Source of the DNA: Litorimonas sp963922935 | Lineage (GTDB): Bacteria > Pseudomonadota > Alphaproteobacteria > Caulobacterales > Maricaulaceae | Assembly: GCA_963922935.1 (NCBI GenBank) | Contig: CAWUKE010000027.1 | Span: 1-17,079, forward strand | Length of the DNA: 17,079 bases | Direction of reading: 5' to 3' | Shown: piece after piece, positions 1-6,388 of the stretch | How the letters are laid out: each line of letters begins with the position of its first letter | Numbering within the stretch: position 1 is the stretch's first letter | Notes under the pieces: generated by a model | The model's database searches: none | What the model was told of the DNA's origin: nothing | Seen by the model: the letters and a program-made list of their open reading frames with translations, nothing else | Made by a program: the position numbers and the translations under genes

Positions 1-234
1 TGCCCGCTTCTCGGCGATCCACTTTACGGCAATCACCGAGCGTTTTTGTCGGACACGTCAGAAGAAGAAAATAAGGTTCGAGAGGCCGTCGCCGATTTTA
101 AGCGCCAGGCGCTTCACGCGCGTCTCCTTGGCTTTATCCATCCGATTACGAAAGAAGAGATGCGGTTCGAAACTGACCCGCCAGAGGACTATCAAGCCCT
201 CGTCAGCGCTCTGACGACTTTGCCGAAAGGCTAG
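1..234 (+). CDS. RluA-family 23S rRNA pseudouridine synthase, C-terminal fragment
   Basis: This is the last 77 codons of a gene entering from the left; the reading frame is open from base 1 with no start in the window. The translated fragment starts CPLLGDPLYG and later has RQALHARLLGF followed by HP and FETDPP. This is the typical end of RluA/RluC/RluD enzymes, where the conserved HPLLGDxxYG and RQxLHAxxLxFxHP blocks follow the catalytic domain. Such enzymes isomerise uridine to pseudouridine in rRNA or tRNA. The catalytic aspartate block (HRLDxxTSG) lies outside the window, so the RNA target cannot be assigned. It converges on the hydroxylase gene with a spacer of only nine bases. Family assignment is firm; the subfamily is open. 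Confidence 0.9.
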   Translation, partial: CPLLGDPLYGNHRAFLSDTSEEENKVREAVADFKRQALHARLLGFIHPITKEEMRFETDPPEDYQALVSALTTLPKG

Positions 235-243
235 GTTTAAGTC

Positions 244-1065
244 CTAGTCGCTCATCGCTTCAATATTGGCGTCCGCCGTGCGGATCGCGGCTTCCATGCG
301 CTCTTCCGCGGTCTGAAGGTTTTTCTTCGGATCTTGATAGAAAGCCGTCAGCTTCATAATCTGCAAGAACGTCTTATTGAGCAAACGCCCGCCAAGCTTC
401 ATCGGGCGGTCAAAATCAAACAAGAGGATGACGCGTTCCTCATCGGTCTCGTTCCAGACTTCATGCTCATAGGTGTCGTCAAAGACGAAAATTTCGCCCT
501 CTTTCCAGGCTGTGATCGTTTCATCGACACGAATGCGGCACTTTTCACGGTCTTTCGGAATGATCAAGCCAAGGTGGCTGCGCAGGATGCCCTTCGTCAC
601 GCCTTTATGCGCTGGGATATGATATCCGGGCGCGAGGATCGAAAACATCGCGGTTTGGAGATTGGGCACCTTCTCCAAAATCTCGGCGGTTTTGGGCGTC
701 AGTTTCGTGTTCGTTTCCATGCGCTGGCCAAACCCGAATAGGATATATGTCTTCCAATTCTTAGCTTGTGACAGGCGGTATTGATCGGGTGAGAGTTCGT
801 GGAAAGCCGGGATTTCGTCGCGAAAGGTGAGGACAGCTTGGGCCTCTTCCCGGATCGTTTCCCAGTTATCCGTAAAGTCCTTCAACCACGGAAAATGGCT
901 ATTATCGATCTTGGGTGTATCCGGAACAACGGACTGCTTTGATTGAAAGCTCGCAATTTTACGGACAAGCTTTTTGCCATTGCGCTTCACAAAAGCTCGA
1001 CGCCCTTTTTTCAAATGAGCCGGCTTTTCTGGCTTGTTTTCTTGTTCTTTCAGGACCTCAGTCAT
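244..1065 (-). CDS. Aspartyl/asparaginyl beta-hydroxylase-fold dioxygenase, LpxO-like
   Basis: The 273-residue protein has the core of the Asp/Asn beta-hydroxylase family, which includes the lipid A 2-hydroxylase LpxO. These are Fe(II)/2-oxoglutarate oxygenases. Visible landmarks are H149, H153-K-G155, the R162-S-H164 segment followed by LGLIIP, then FDDTYEHEVWN with D196 and H201, and R211 as the likely 2-oxoglutarate partner. The first 45 residues are very basic and may bind membrane or RNA. No clear transmembrane segment is seen, whereas classic LpxO has one at each end. The ATG lies 10 bases after the TAG of the methyltransferase gene, so it is the last gene of the leftward operon. Likely role: hydroxylation of an acyl chain of lipid A or of a sphingolipid, but protein hydroxylation cannot be excluded. 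Confidence 0.85.
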   Translation of the reverse strand: MTEVLKEQENKPEKPAHLKKGRRAFVKRNGKKLVRKIASFQSKQSVVPDTPKIDNSHFPWLKDFTDNWETIREEAQAVLTFRDEIPAFHELSPDQYRLSQAKNWKTYILFGFGQRMETNTKLTPKTAEILEKVPNLQTAMFSILAPGYHIPAHKGVTKGILRSHLGLIIPKDREKCRIRVDETITAWKEGEIFVFDDTYEHEVWNETDEERVILLFDFDRPMKLGGRLLNKTFLQIMKLTAFYQDPKKNLQTAEERMEAAIRTADANIEAMSD

Positions 1066-1075
1066 GGCGGCGCGT

Positions 1076-2302
1076 CTACGCGAGAAGGGTGTCGGCGTCC
1101 ATCATGTAGTTCCGTGTGATGGGCAGCGCTTGCACATCCTTCGTGAGCTGAATTTGGAAGTTCATATGCTTGCCATGGGTAAAGGAAAGCTCGCTGATAA
1201 TCAGGTAGAACTCCCACATTCGCGCGAAACGATCCCCCATCATCTCCACGACTTTATCGCGGTTGGCCTGAAAGCGGTCATCCCAACGGCGCAGCGTATG
1301 CCCATAATGCAAGCGCAGGATTTCCATATCCGTGACCCAAAGCTTGGCTTTTTCGATTTCAGCAAAAGTCTCTGACAGGGCCGGACTATACCCGCCCGGA
1401 AAGATATATTTGCGGATCCATTTGCCTGTCGTGCCCGGCCCGCCTTTGCGTCCAATGGAGTGGACGAGCGCCACCCCATCATCGGCCATGACGCGCCGGA
1501 TCGTGCTGAAATATTCTTCGAAATGCTGCACGCCCACATGTTCGAACATGCCGACAGAGACAACGCGATCATAGGGTCCGTTGACGTCGCGATAGTCCTG
1601 CAAGCGGATTTCGACACGATCTCCCAAACCCGCCGCTTTGACACGCTCTGTCGCAAGAGCGAATTGATCCTTGGACAGGGTCACGCCGACGACGTTGACG
1701 TCATGTTCTTGAGCAAGATGCATCGCCATGCCGCCCCAACCGCAACCAATATCCAAAACACGTTGCCCAGGTTTGAGGTCCAGCTTCGCCGCGATATGTC
1801 GCTTTTTCGCGAGCTGCGCTTGCTCGAGCGTGACGTCATCCAACGCTTTGCGATCTGTTGGCCAGTAGGCACAGCTATACTGCATGTCTTCATCGAGGAA
1901 GAGGCGGTAGAGATCATTGGATAGATCGTAATGCGCCTCGACATTCTTGGCTGAGGCCTCGCGCACATTACGCTGCATTGTTTTACGGAAACGCGTTTTG
2001 ATTTTCTTAATCCTGCGGCGCACAGCCCCCTTGCGCAGTCCGTCCTTATTCGTCGCAAACAATGTGAGGAAATCCCGGATCGTGGTCCCCTCCTCCATGC
2101 GGAGTGTCCCATCCATATAGGCTTCGCCCGCCTTGAGTTCGGGATTGAGAAAAAGCGTTCTGTAAAGCTTCGGATCAGTCAGCCGGATCGTCGCGGAGGG
2201 CTCACCGCCAGGCCCGAACGCATGACGTTGACCTTGATGGTCAATAATGGTGAGGCGTCCCGTTGATACGAAACGCTGCATAAGCGTGCTGAGTAGTTTC
2301 AC
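1076..2302 (-). CDS. cfa: Cyclopropane-fatty-acyl-phospholipid synthase family methyltransferase
   Basis: The SAM-dependent enzyme is 408 residues long if it starts at GTG 2302. It carries the family signatures in order: AHYDLSND (about 123-130), MQYSCAYW (about 140-147), the SAM-binding LDIGCGWGG (183-191), GVTLSKDQ, then MFEHVG (about 252-257) and the KYIFPGG segment. Known family members transfer a methylene group to cis double bonds of membrane phospholipid acyl chains at the inner membrane; relatives methylate other lipids. The frame is open further upstream to 2446, but that would run deep into the preceding gene. GTG 2302 sits 25 bases after the preceding stop and 7 bases after a run of six G. 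The symbol cfa denotes the family; the exact lipid substrate is unknown, and a lipid-tailoring role fits the neighbours. Confidence 0.93.
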   Translation of the reverse strand: MKLLSTLMQRFVSTGRLTIIDHQGQRHAFGPGGEPSATIRLTDPKLYRTLFLNPELKAGEAYMDGTLRMEEGTTIRDFLTLFATNKDGLRKGAVRRRIKKIKTRFRKTMQRNVREASAKNVEAHYDLSNDLYRLFLDEDMQYSCAYWPTDRKALDDVTLEQAQLAKKRHIAAKLDLKPGQRVLDIGCGWGGMAMHLAQEHDVNVVGVTLSKDQFALATERVKAAGLGDRVEIRLQDYRDVNGPYDRVVSVGMFEHVGVQHFEEYFSTIRRVMADDGVALVHSIGRKGGPGTTGKWIRKYIFPGGYSPALSETFAEIEKAKLWVTDMEILRLHYGHTLRRWDDRFQANRDKVVEMMGDRFARMWEFYLIISELSFTHGKHMNFQIQLTKDVQALPITRNYMMDADTLLA

Positions 2303-2309
2303 GCTGGGT

Positions 2310-2315
2310 CCCCCC
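2310..2315 (-). promoter_or_regulatory. Ribosome binding site deciding the methyltransferase start
   Basis: On the minus strand this is a run of six G, seven bases before GTG 2302, and lies just after the TAA of the upstream gene (2328-2330). It resembles the G-rich core of a Shine-Dalgarno site and is the main reason to prefer GTG 2302 over longer starts overlapping the neighbour. Confidence 0.5.
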
Positions 2316-2327
2316 GACTTATCGTTT

Positions 2328-3134
2328 TTATCCGGTTTGTGCGCCCTCCAAACGTCGCGCGGCAAGAATCTCGCGCGCGATGCGCTCTGTGCGCTCATTA
2401 TCGACATCAATGGGCGCTTCGGCGAAAGGCATAATGACGGGCACAACGGTCACTCTGAACCGCTTGGAAAGACGACGAAAAACGTCTGGCAAAGAGACAA
2501 GCGTATAATGATACATGAGCAAATTGATCAGGCCGAACGCTTTAAATATCCGGGCTTTGGACTTGCCGAACTGCCCGCCCCCACGGAAGGCTTCTGCGGC
2601 CGACACAGAGCGCGGCGTTTTCAGACCGAACAGGTTACAGTTGGAATATTTGCCGTCTTTAAACGTGTAAGGCCGTCTCTGCCCGTCAGGATATTTCGCC
2701 CAGATGACTTCGGCGGGTGTCAGAGCCACAGCCGCGTCGCAGTCTTCTTTTTCGAAGTTCTCACAGAAATGATCGACCATTTCCGCCGTCTGCAACGCAT
2801 TATCGGCGGTGCAGATAATAATTGGGAAGCGTTCATTCTTAGACAGCGCATCTTTGACGCTTTCAAAGAGATTTTCTGCACTGGGCAAAATTGTGACGGG
2901 TTTTCCTAAGCTGCCATCGTGAATGCACGTTACACCGTCCAAAGCGTCGGACTCATCAATCGAAATATAAATATCTCGGACATGGTCAGACTCGGCCAGT
3001 GACCGCAGGACAAGGGCAATCATCGGCCCGCCATCCATCTCGATAAGGCATTTGTGTGACACGCCCGCTTTCGCCGCGAGCGGGTCTTCAACGCCCGGGC
3101 GACGGGCGGCCAAAACAAGGGCTGAAACACTCAT
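2328..3134 (-). CDS. MobA-like nucleotidyltransferase (paralogue 2)
   Basis: The 268-residue protein has a GT-A/MobA-like NTP transferase fold. The N-terminus reads LVLAARRPGV with K28 in place of the usual GGxSxRMGxxK loop. A predicted metal-binding aspartate is D111 in CTADNAL, and a C-terminal IDVDN (D243, D245) could hold the second metal. Enzymes of this fold transfer a nucleotide from CTP, GTP or UTP onto a phosphorylated substrate. It starts at ATG 3134, overlapping the stop of the ATP-grasp gene as ATGA, so the two are probably translationally coupled. It is clearly paralogous to the protein at 6389-7129: both begin MSV, share the RPGV-DPL-AGV-K block and end with IDVD. From memory, Caulobacter CpgD (CCNA_01210), a phosphoglycerate cytidylyltransferase, is a nucleotidyltransferase in a comparable locus. 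Which paralogue would be its counterpart is not decidable here. Confidence 0.85.
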   Translation of the reverse strand: MSVSALVLAARRPGVEDPLAAKAGVSHKCLIEMDGGPMIALVLRSLAESDHVRDIYISIDESDALDGVTCIHDGSLGKPVTILPSAENLFESVKDALSKNERFPIIICTADNALQTAEMVDHFCENFEKEDCDAAVALTPAEVIWAKYPDGQRRPYTFKDGKYSNCNLFGLKTPRSVSAAEAFRGGGQFGKSKARIFKAFGLINLLMYHYTLVSLPDVFRRLSKRFRVTVVPVIMPFAEAPIDVDNERTERIAREILAARRLEGAQTG

Positions 3135-4150
3135 GAGACATCACCCTGAACGACGCTTTTGATCACACCTTGGCGCAGCATAGAGCCAGCCAAAATTGTC
3201 TCGATCAAATCTTGATGGCTATACCCCATACTGCGCCAACTATTCGAAACTGTCTTCTTTGACCACAAATTACAGCTCATATTGAGTTCGATGAAATTAA
3301 ACGCCCCCGTTTCAGGCGAATATTTGAATTCAAACCGGCCAAAATCAAACGGCCAAATCTCTGGCATCATCTTCATAACATCCGCGCGAACCTTAGCCGC
3401 TAAGCTTTCATCGTCACAGACCCGCCATTCTGTGTTGGACTCGCGGAAGCGTTTTTCCTGATAAGTCCGAAGGCGCAAATCCTCCCCGTCATAGATCATA
3501 ACAGGCAGAAGAGCTGGACCTCCGTCATGCCCGGGCACAACAGGCACGGCCATCTCAATGCCGTCAATGAAGCGCTCGACGATCACATCATGATGGTCGT
3601 CCTCGGCCATGAGGGCTTCCATATGCGCCCTGGCTTCCGCCCAGTCTTCGCACTTTTTCACGCCCCAAGAGGCCGAGCTGGCGTTCGGTTTGACCATCAT
3701 GGGACCGTCAGCAAAAGCAGGCAGCGCATCATTCACACCGCCGTAGCGATAGATCTCGCTGTCAGGCGTCGTAATGCCCCGCGCCCGTGCGCAGAGCTTT
3801 GTCAGATGCTTGTCATCGCCCACACCGCGTAAGATTGGCGAGGCGCCTAAATGCGGCAATCCTCGCCAAACGGCAAAAAGCGGTCCGAAAATCTCCGAAT
3901 TTTTGAACCCGCCACGGTTTAGCATTGTGAAAAGATAGTCGTAGTCAGGTTCAGCAAAGAGGTCGGAATAACTGTTCCCAATAGTCAAATTCGGCACGAT
4001 GGCTTCTAACATTTGGCGCAGTTCGAAATGATAGACCGCATGGAGCCCATCTTGGTCATCCATTGAGCCATCACCCAGAGCGTGTTTGGCCAAAAACATG
4101 ACCTTCACGCGTGCCCTGTCCGCCTCTGTTAGTCTCAGCCGCAGATCCAC
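3131..4150 (-). CDS. ATP-grasp ligase, D-Ala-D-Ala ligase-like
   Basis: A protein of 339 residues (from GTG 4150) shows ATP-grasp features: MMVKPNASSASWGV, the lysine/glycine-rich strand contacting ATP; then VIVERFIDGIEM, the family's E-x-F-I-x-G-x-E; and near the C-terminus FIELNMSCNLWSKK, corresponding to the metal-binding E-x-N segment of DD-ligases. Such enzymes join a carboxylate to an amine or similar nucleophile through an acyl-phosphate. The N-terminal KVMFLAKHALGDG block followed by HAVYHFELRQML is not from a DdlB that I recognise. The substrate is unknown. Starts considered are GTG 4150 (good ribosome site), TTG 4189 and ATG 4099. It is the first gene of the four-gene leftward operon and overlaps the nucleotidyltransferase by four bases, so a head-group or nucleotide-sugar-like conjugation step is plausible but unproven. 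Confidence 0.8.
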   Translation of the reverse strand: MDLRLRLTEADRARVKVMFLAKHALGDGSMDDQDGLHAVYHFELRQMLEAIVPNLTIGNSYSDLFAEPDYDYLFTMLNRGGFKNSEIFGPLFAVWRGLPHLGASPILRGVGDDKHLTKLCARARGITTPDSEIYRYGGVNDALPAFADGPMMVKPNASSASWGVKKCEDWAEARAHMEALMAEDDHHDVIVERFIDGIEMAVPVVPGHDGGPALLPVMIYDGEDLRLRTYQEKRFRESNTEWRVCDDESLAAKVRADVMKMMPEIWPFDFGRFEFKYSPETGAFNFIELNMSCNLWSKKTVSNSWRSMGYSHQDLIETILAGSMLRQGVIKSVVQGDVS

Positions 4151-4154
4151 AAGA

Positions 4155-4161
4155 CCTCTCT
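4155..4161 (-). promoter_or_regulatory. Ribosome binding site for the ATP-grasp gene
   Basis: Minus-strand AGAGAGG lies four bases before GTG 4150. Neither TTG 4189 nor ATG 4099 has a site this good (the latter has only GAAGG close to the ATG), so this decides the start chosen, with moderate certainty. Confidence 0.5.
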
Positions 4162-4342
4162 TAAAGGGCGGACCTTCCCGGCCATTCAAAAGTGCTGATC
4201 TTGGCCTTTTGCCAAATGACCCACTTTGCCCTGTTTTTCTCTTACGTCACGGCGTCCTAATCGGACGAATCCGAAAGCACGTCATCACGCTTTGTGTCAT
4301 AGCACTGAATGCCAGCTTGTCGCATCTAAATCCTGGCAAGGT
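4162..4342. other. Intergenic spacer between two leftward operons, with two small inverted repeats
   Basis: This is one of the two longest gene-free stretches. It separates the HAD gene stop from the ATP-grasp start, so it should hold the promoter of the downstream operon and the 3' end of the upstream one. I see two short perfect inverted repeats: 4201-4215 (TTGGC, loop CTTTT, GCCAA) and 4261-4274 (TCGGA, loop CGAA, TCCGA; loop reads TTCG on the transcribed strand). The second contains GAATC at 4267-4271, a GANTC site of the kind methylated by CcrM in alphaproteobacteria. No run of T follows either repeat in the direction of transcription, so neither is a convincing intrinsic terminator. No clear -35/-10 pair was found. 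Confidence 0.4.
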
Positions 4343-4999
4343 TCAGTTCCAAATTTCGAAGCCTTTTTGCTGCGCGTAACGCTGCGTTTTCTTATTGGGC
4401 GCCACAATAATTGCCCGATCAGCAAATTCTAAAATCGGGGCGTCAGAACGGCTATCAGAATAAGTCGTAATCTTCGTCGGGGATGGACATTGATCCGCCA
4501 TCCACGTTTTCACGCGTTCTAACTTCTCTTCGCCGTAACAGTTTGAGGAGGCAAATGTCCCAAGCAGCGTCCCGTCTTTTGACCACGCAAACTCCGTCGA
4601 AACAAATCCATGGGCGCCGAGAGCTTGTGTGTATCGATCTACCAGTAAATCGACCGCCGCGCTCGCGATCAAGATCTTATGCCCCTTGGACTGATGATCT
4701 TTTAGCGCGTCCATCACAGACGGGTTCAAACCCTCTCGAAGATCAGCATCAACAAACTGGTCCGCAAAAACTTCCAAACGCGCTCGGCTCAAGCCCGCAA
4801 TGGACAGTCGCATCATGGCGGATTTCACCGCAATGCGCGGGCTACGCCCCGATTTATAGCGCCATTGCAGCCACCCAGCCGTCAGCCATAATCTGGCAAG
4901 CGCAATAGGACGCCCTTTCAGGGACTGGGAAATAAACCTTCCCCATGTCCCTCTCTTCGTGAGGGTGTAATCCAGATCGAAAATGGCGAGTTCCGTCAT
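4343..4999 (-). CDS. HAD-IB family phosphatase
   Basis: A 218-residue haloacid-dehalogenase-superfamily hydrolase, subfamily IB (phosphoserine-phosphatase-like). Motif I is FDLDYTLT with nucleophile D8 and acid D10. Motif II is ILIASAAVD (serine), motif III the lysine in YGEEKLERV, and motif IV TYSDSRSDAPIL. The helical cap between motifs I and II has the length usual for HAD-IB. ATG 4999 lies one base after the TGA of the flippase gene, so the two are coupled; a GTG at 5011 is also in frame but gives an unusual N-terminus. It is the last gene of the leftward operon of ceramide synthase, nucleotidyltransferase and flippase. Family members remove phosphate from small metabolites or lipid precursors, and a role on a phosphorylated lipid or glycerate intermediate is inferred from context only. 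Confidence 0.88.
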   Translation of the reverse strand: MTELAIFDLDYTLTKRGTWGRFISQSLKGRPIALARLWLTAGWLQWRYKSGRSPRIAVKSAMMRLSIAGLSRARLEVFADQFVDADLREGLNPSVMDALKDHQSKGHKILIASAAVDLLVDRYTQALGAHGFVSTEFAWSKDGTLLGTFASSNCYGEEKLERVKTWMADQCPSPTKITTYSDSRSDAPILEFADRAIIVAPNKKTQRYAQQKGFEIWN

Positions 5000-5000
5000 G

Positions 5001-6386
5001 TCAGGAGGCACCGACGCTTTGACGAACTTGAGCAGTCTTCAGGGCACGCCGCGCGGCGAAGACCAACACAAGGACCGCGAACGCATTCGCTGCGAGCGAC
5101 GCAAAACCTGGGGCCAGTCGCCCGATAAGGTGCGCCGCCAAAAAAAACGTCCCGATATAAACGCTCAATGCAGCCCCGCGAATCAGGACCGCCCGCCCGG
5201 GGCGATCCGTCGCGTAGAAAATCGGGTAGAGCGGAGCGGCAGCCCCCATCAAAGCGGCGGCCGGCACCAAAAGCGCCGCTAAGGGAACGGCCTGCGCATA
5301 GGTCGGGCCAAAGATAGCGGTCAGGACCCCTTCGCCAAGGAGGAAGATGAGAGCGGAAAACCCGAGGCCAATCGCTAGGAGGATCGTCGCTGCGCGGGTG
5401 ACAATCCGCCAAATTCGGTCCGCACGGCCTTCTGTGACAAGCTTCGCTAACTCTGGATAAATCACCTGATCCAGAAGTTTGAAGCCTTCGGTCAGCAGCT
5501 TTGCCACCTCTTCGGCGATTTTAAAGACGCCGTTCCAGACGGGACCAAAGACCGCCATAACCAAAAGCTGCGGCAGATGCATCACGCCGGTCGCAAGCGT
5601 TGAGTCGATATTGGACTTCACCACAAAGCCCCAAATCGGGCGCTTCGGTTTGAAGAAACGAATCTTTGCGCGGATAACCTCGCCCAGCAGCCGTCGCTTT
5701 CGAAGCTCAAACAGGCCAGCCGCCCACAGAAAGACATATTGCGCGAAGGATCCGGCAAACCACGCCAGAACGAAGCCGTTCAACCCCCAGCCAGCCCAAG
5801 CGGCATAAGCTGCCCCCGCAAAACGGATCACGGGCATGACCAGCGCTTCCACACCAAGGATGGTGAATTTATCGAACAAACGGAATATCCCGACAGAGGT
5901 GCTGGTCGCTCTGACGAGGATGACAAGGCAGTAGAGCGTCACCAGCCGCTGCAAGGTCTGGATATCAACGCCCTCTCCCGGCGCCAGTCCCGGCAAGGCA
6001 TTGGCCATAGCAACCACACCGGTAAAGGCCGCAACGGCTAGGCCATAGCCCAACAGGACTGATATGATGTCGAGCGTGTACCCAAACCGCAAAAGTCGAG
6101 CGAGGCTCCCCGTATCATTATTGGCAACGTCATCCGTGCCGAACCGAATGATCGACTGCCACGCTTGAAAGGTCGCGACCTCGGCGAAGAACAGCATATA
6201 AGCGTGGAGAAAGACGAGCGTGCCAAACTCCGCCGCTGTGAGAGATTGCGTCGCGATCAGAAGCGTTCCGACACCCAGAAGTGTCGCGATGATCTTCGCG
6301 CCTAATAAAATACCCGTGTTGGACGCGATACGCTTGCCCACACCAGAGGTCGGACGGGTCTTAAGGGATGGAGGGGCCTTGGCCAC
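5001..6386 (-). CDS. Polysaccharide/lipid flippase, MOP superfamily (Wzx-like)
   Basis: The 461-residue protein is almost entirely hydrophobic segments, consistent with about 12 to 14 membrane spans. The N-terminus (GILLGAKIIATLLGVG, then AAEFGTLVFL and FQAWQSIIRFG) matches the polysaccharide biosynthesis protein family of the MOP exporter superfamily, whose members flip lipid-linked sugars across the inner membrane. A charged loop near residues 230-255 and KLLTEGFKLLDQVIYPELAKL mid-protein also fit. It starts at GTG 6386, two bases after the TAA of the nucleotidyltransferase gene. No glycosyltransferase or polymerase gene is nearby, so a role in O-antigen export is not supported by context. 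The location between sphingolipid-type genes suggests it may flip a ceramide or head-group-modified ceramide. That is inference. Confidence 0.85.
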   Translation of the reverse strand: MAKAPPSLKTRPTSGVGKRIASNTGILLGAKIIATLLGVGTLLIATQSLTAAEFGTLVFLHAYMLFFAEVATFQAWQSIIRFGTDDVANNDTGSLARLLRFGYTLDIISVLLGYGLAVAAFTGVVAMANALPGLAPGEGVDIQTLQRLVTLYCLVILVRATSTSVGIFRLFDKFTILGVEALVMPVIRFAGAAYAAWAGWGLNGFVLAWFAGSFAQYVFLWAAGLFELRKRRLLGEVIRAKIRFFKPKRPIWGFVVKSNIDSTLATGVMHLPQLLVMAVFGPVWNGVFKIAEEVAKLLTEGFKLLDQVIYPELAKLVTEGRADRIWRIVTRAATILLAIGLGFSALIFLLGEGVLTAIFGPTYAQAVPLAALLVPAAALMGAAAPLYPIFYATDRPGRAVLIRGAALSVYIGTFFLAAHLIGRLAPGFASLAANAFAVLVLVFAARRALKTAQVRQSVGAS

Positions 6387-6388
6387 CT

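Noticed and set aside
231..247. Inverted repeat CTAGG/CCTAG with a seven-base loop between the converging first two genes, considered as a bidirectional terminator.
   Set aside because: The stem is only five pairs, AT-rich at the base, and lacks a T-run on either side.
1460..1924. A 154-codon plus-strand frame opposite the methyltransferase gene.
   Set aside because: It is antisense to the SAM-binding core of a strongly conserved gene and shows no recognisable domain; it is a frame shadow.
2303..2446. Open upstream extension of the CFA-type methyltransferase (48 extra residues).
   Set aside because: It overlaps the preceding nucleotidyltransferase gene by over 100 bases, its sequence does not resemble family N-termini, and GTG 2302 has a G-rich ribosome site at good spacing after the upstream stop.
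2247..2909. A 220-codon plus-strand open frame across two leftward genes.
   Set aside because: It spans a gene boundary on the other strand, has no ribosome site or recognisable motif, and both underlying leftward genes are well supported.
5001..6386. Assignment of the flippase to an O-antigen or capsule cluster.
   Set aside because: No glycosyltransferase, polymerase or sugar-nucleotide gene is visible in the window.
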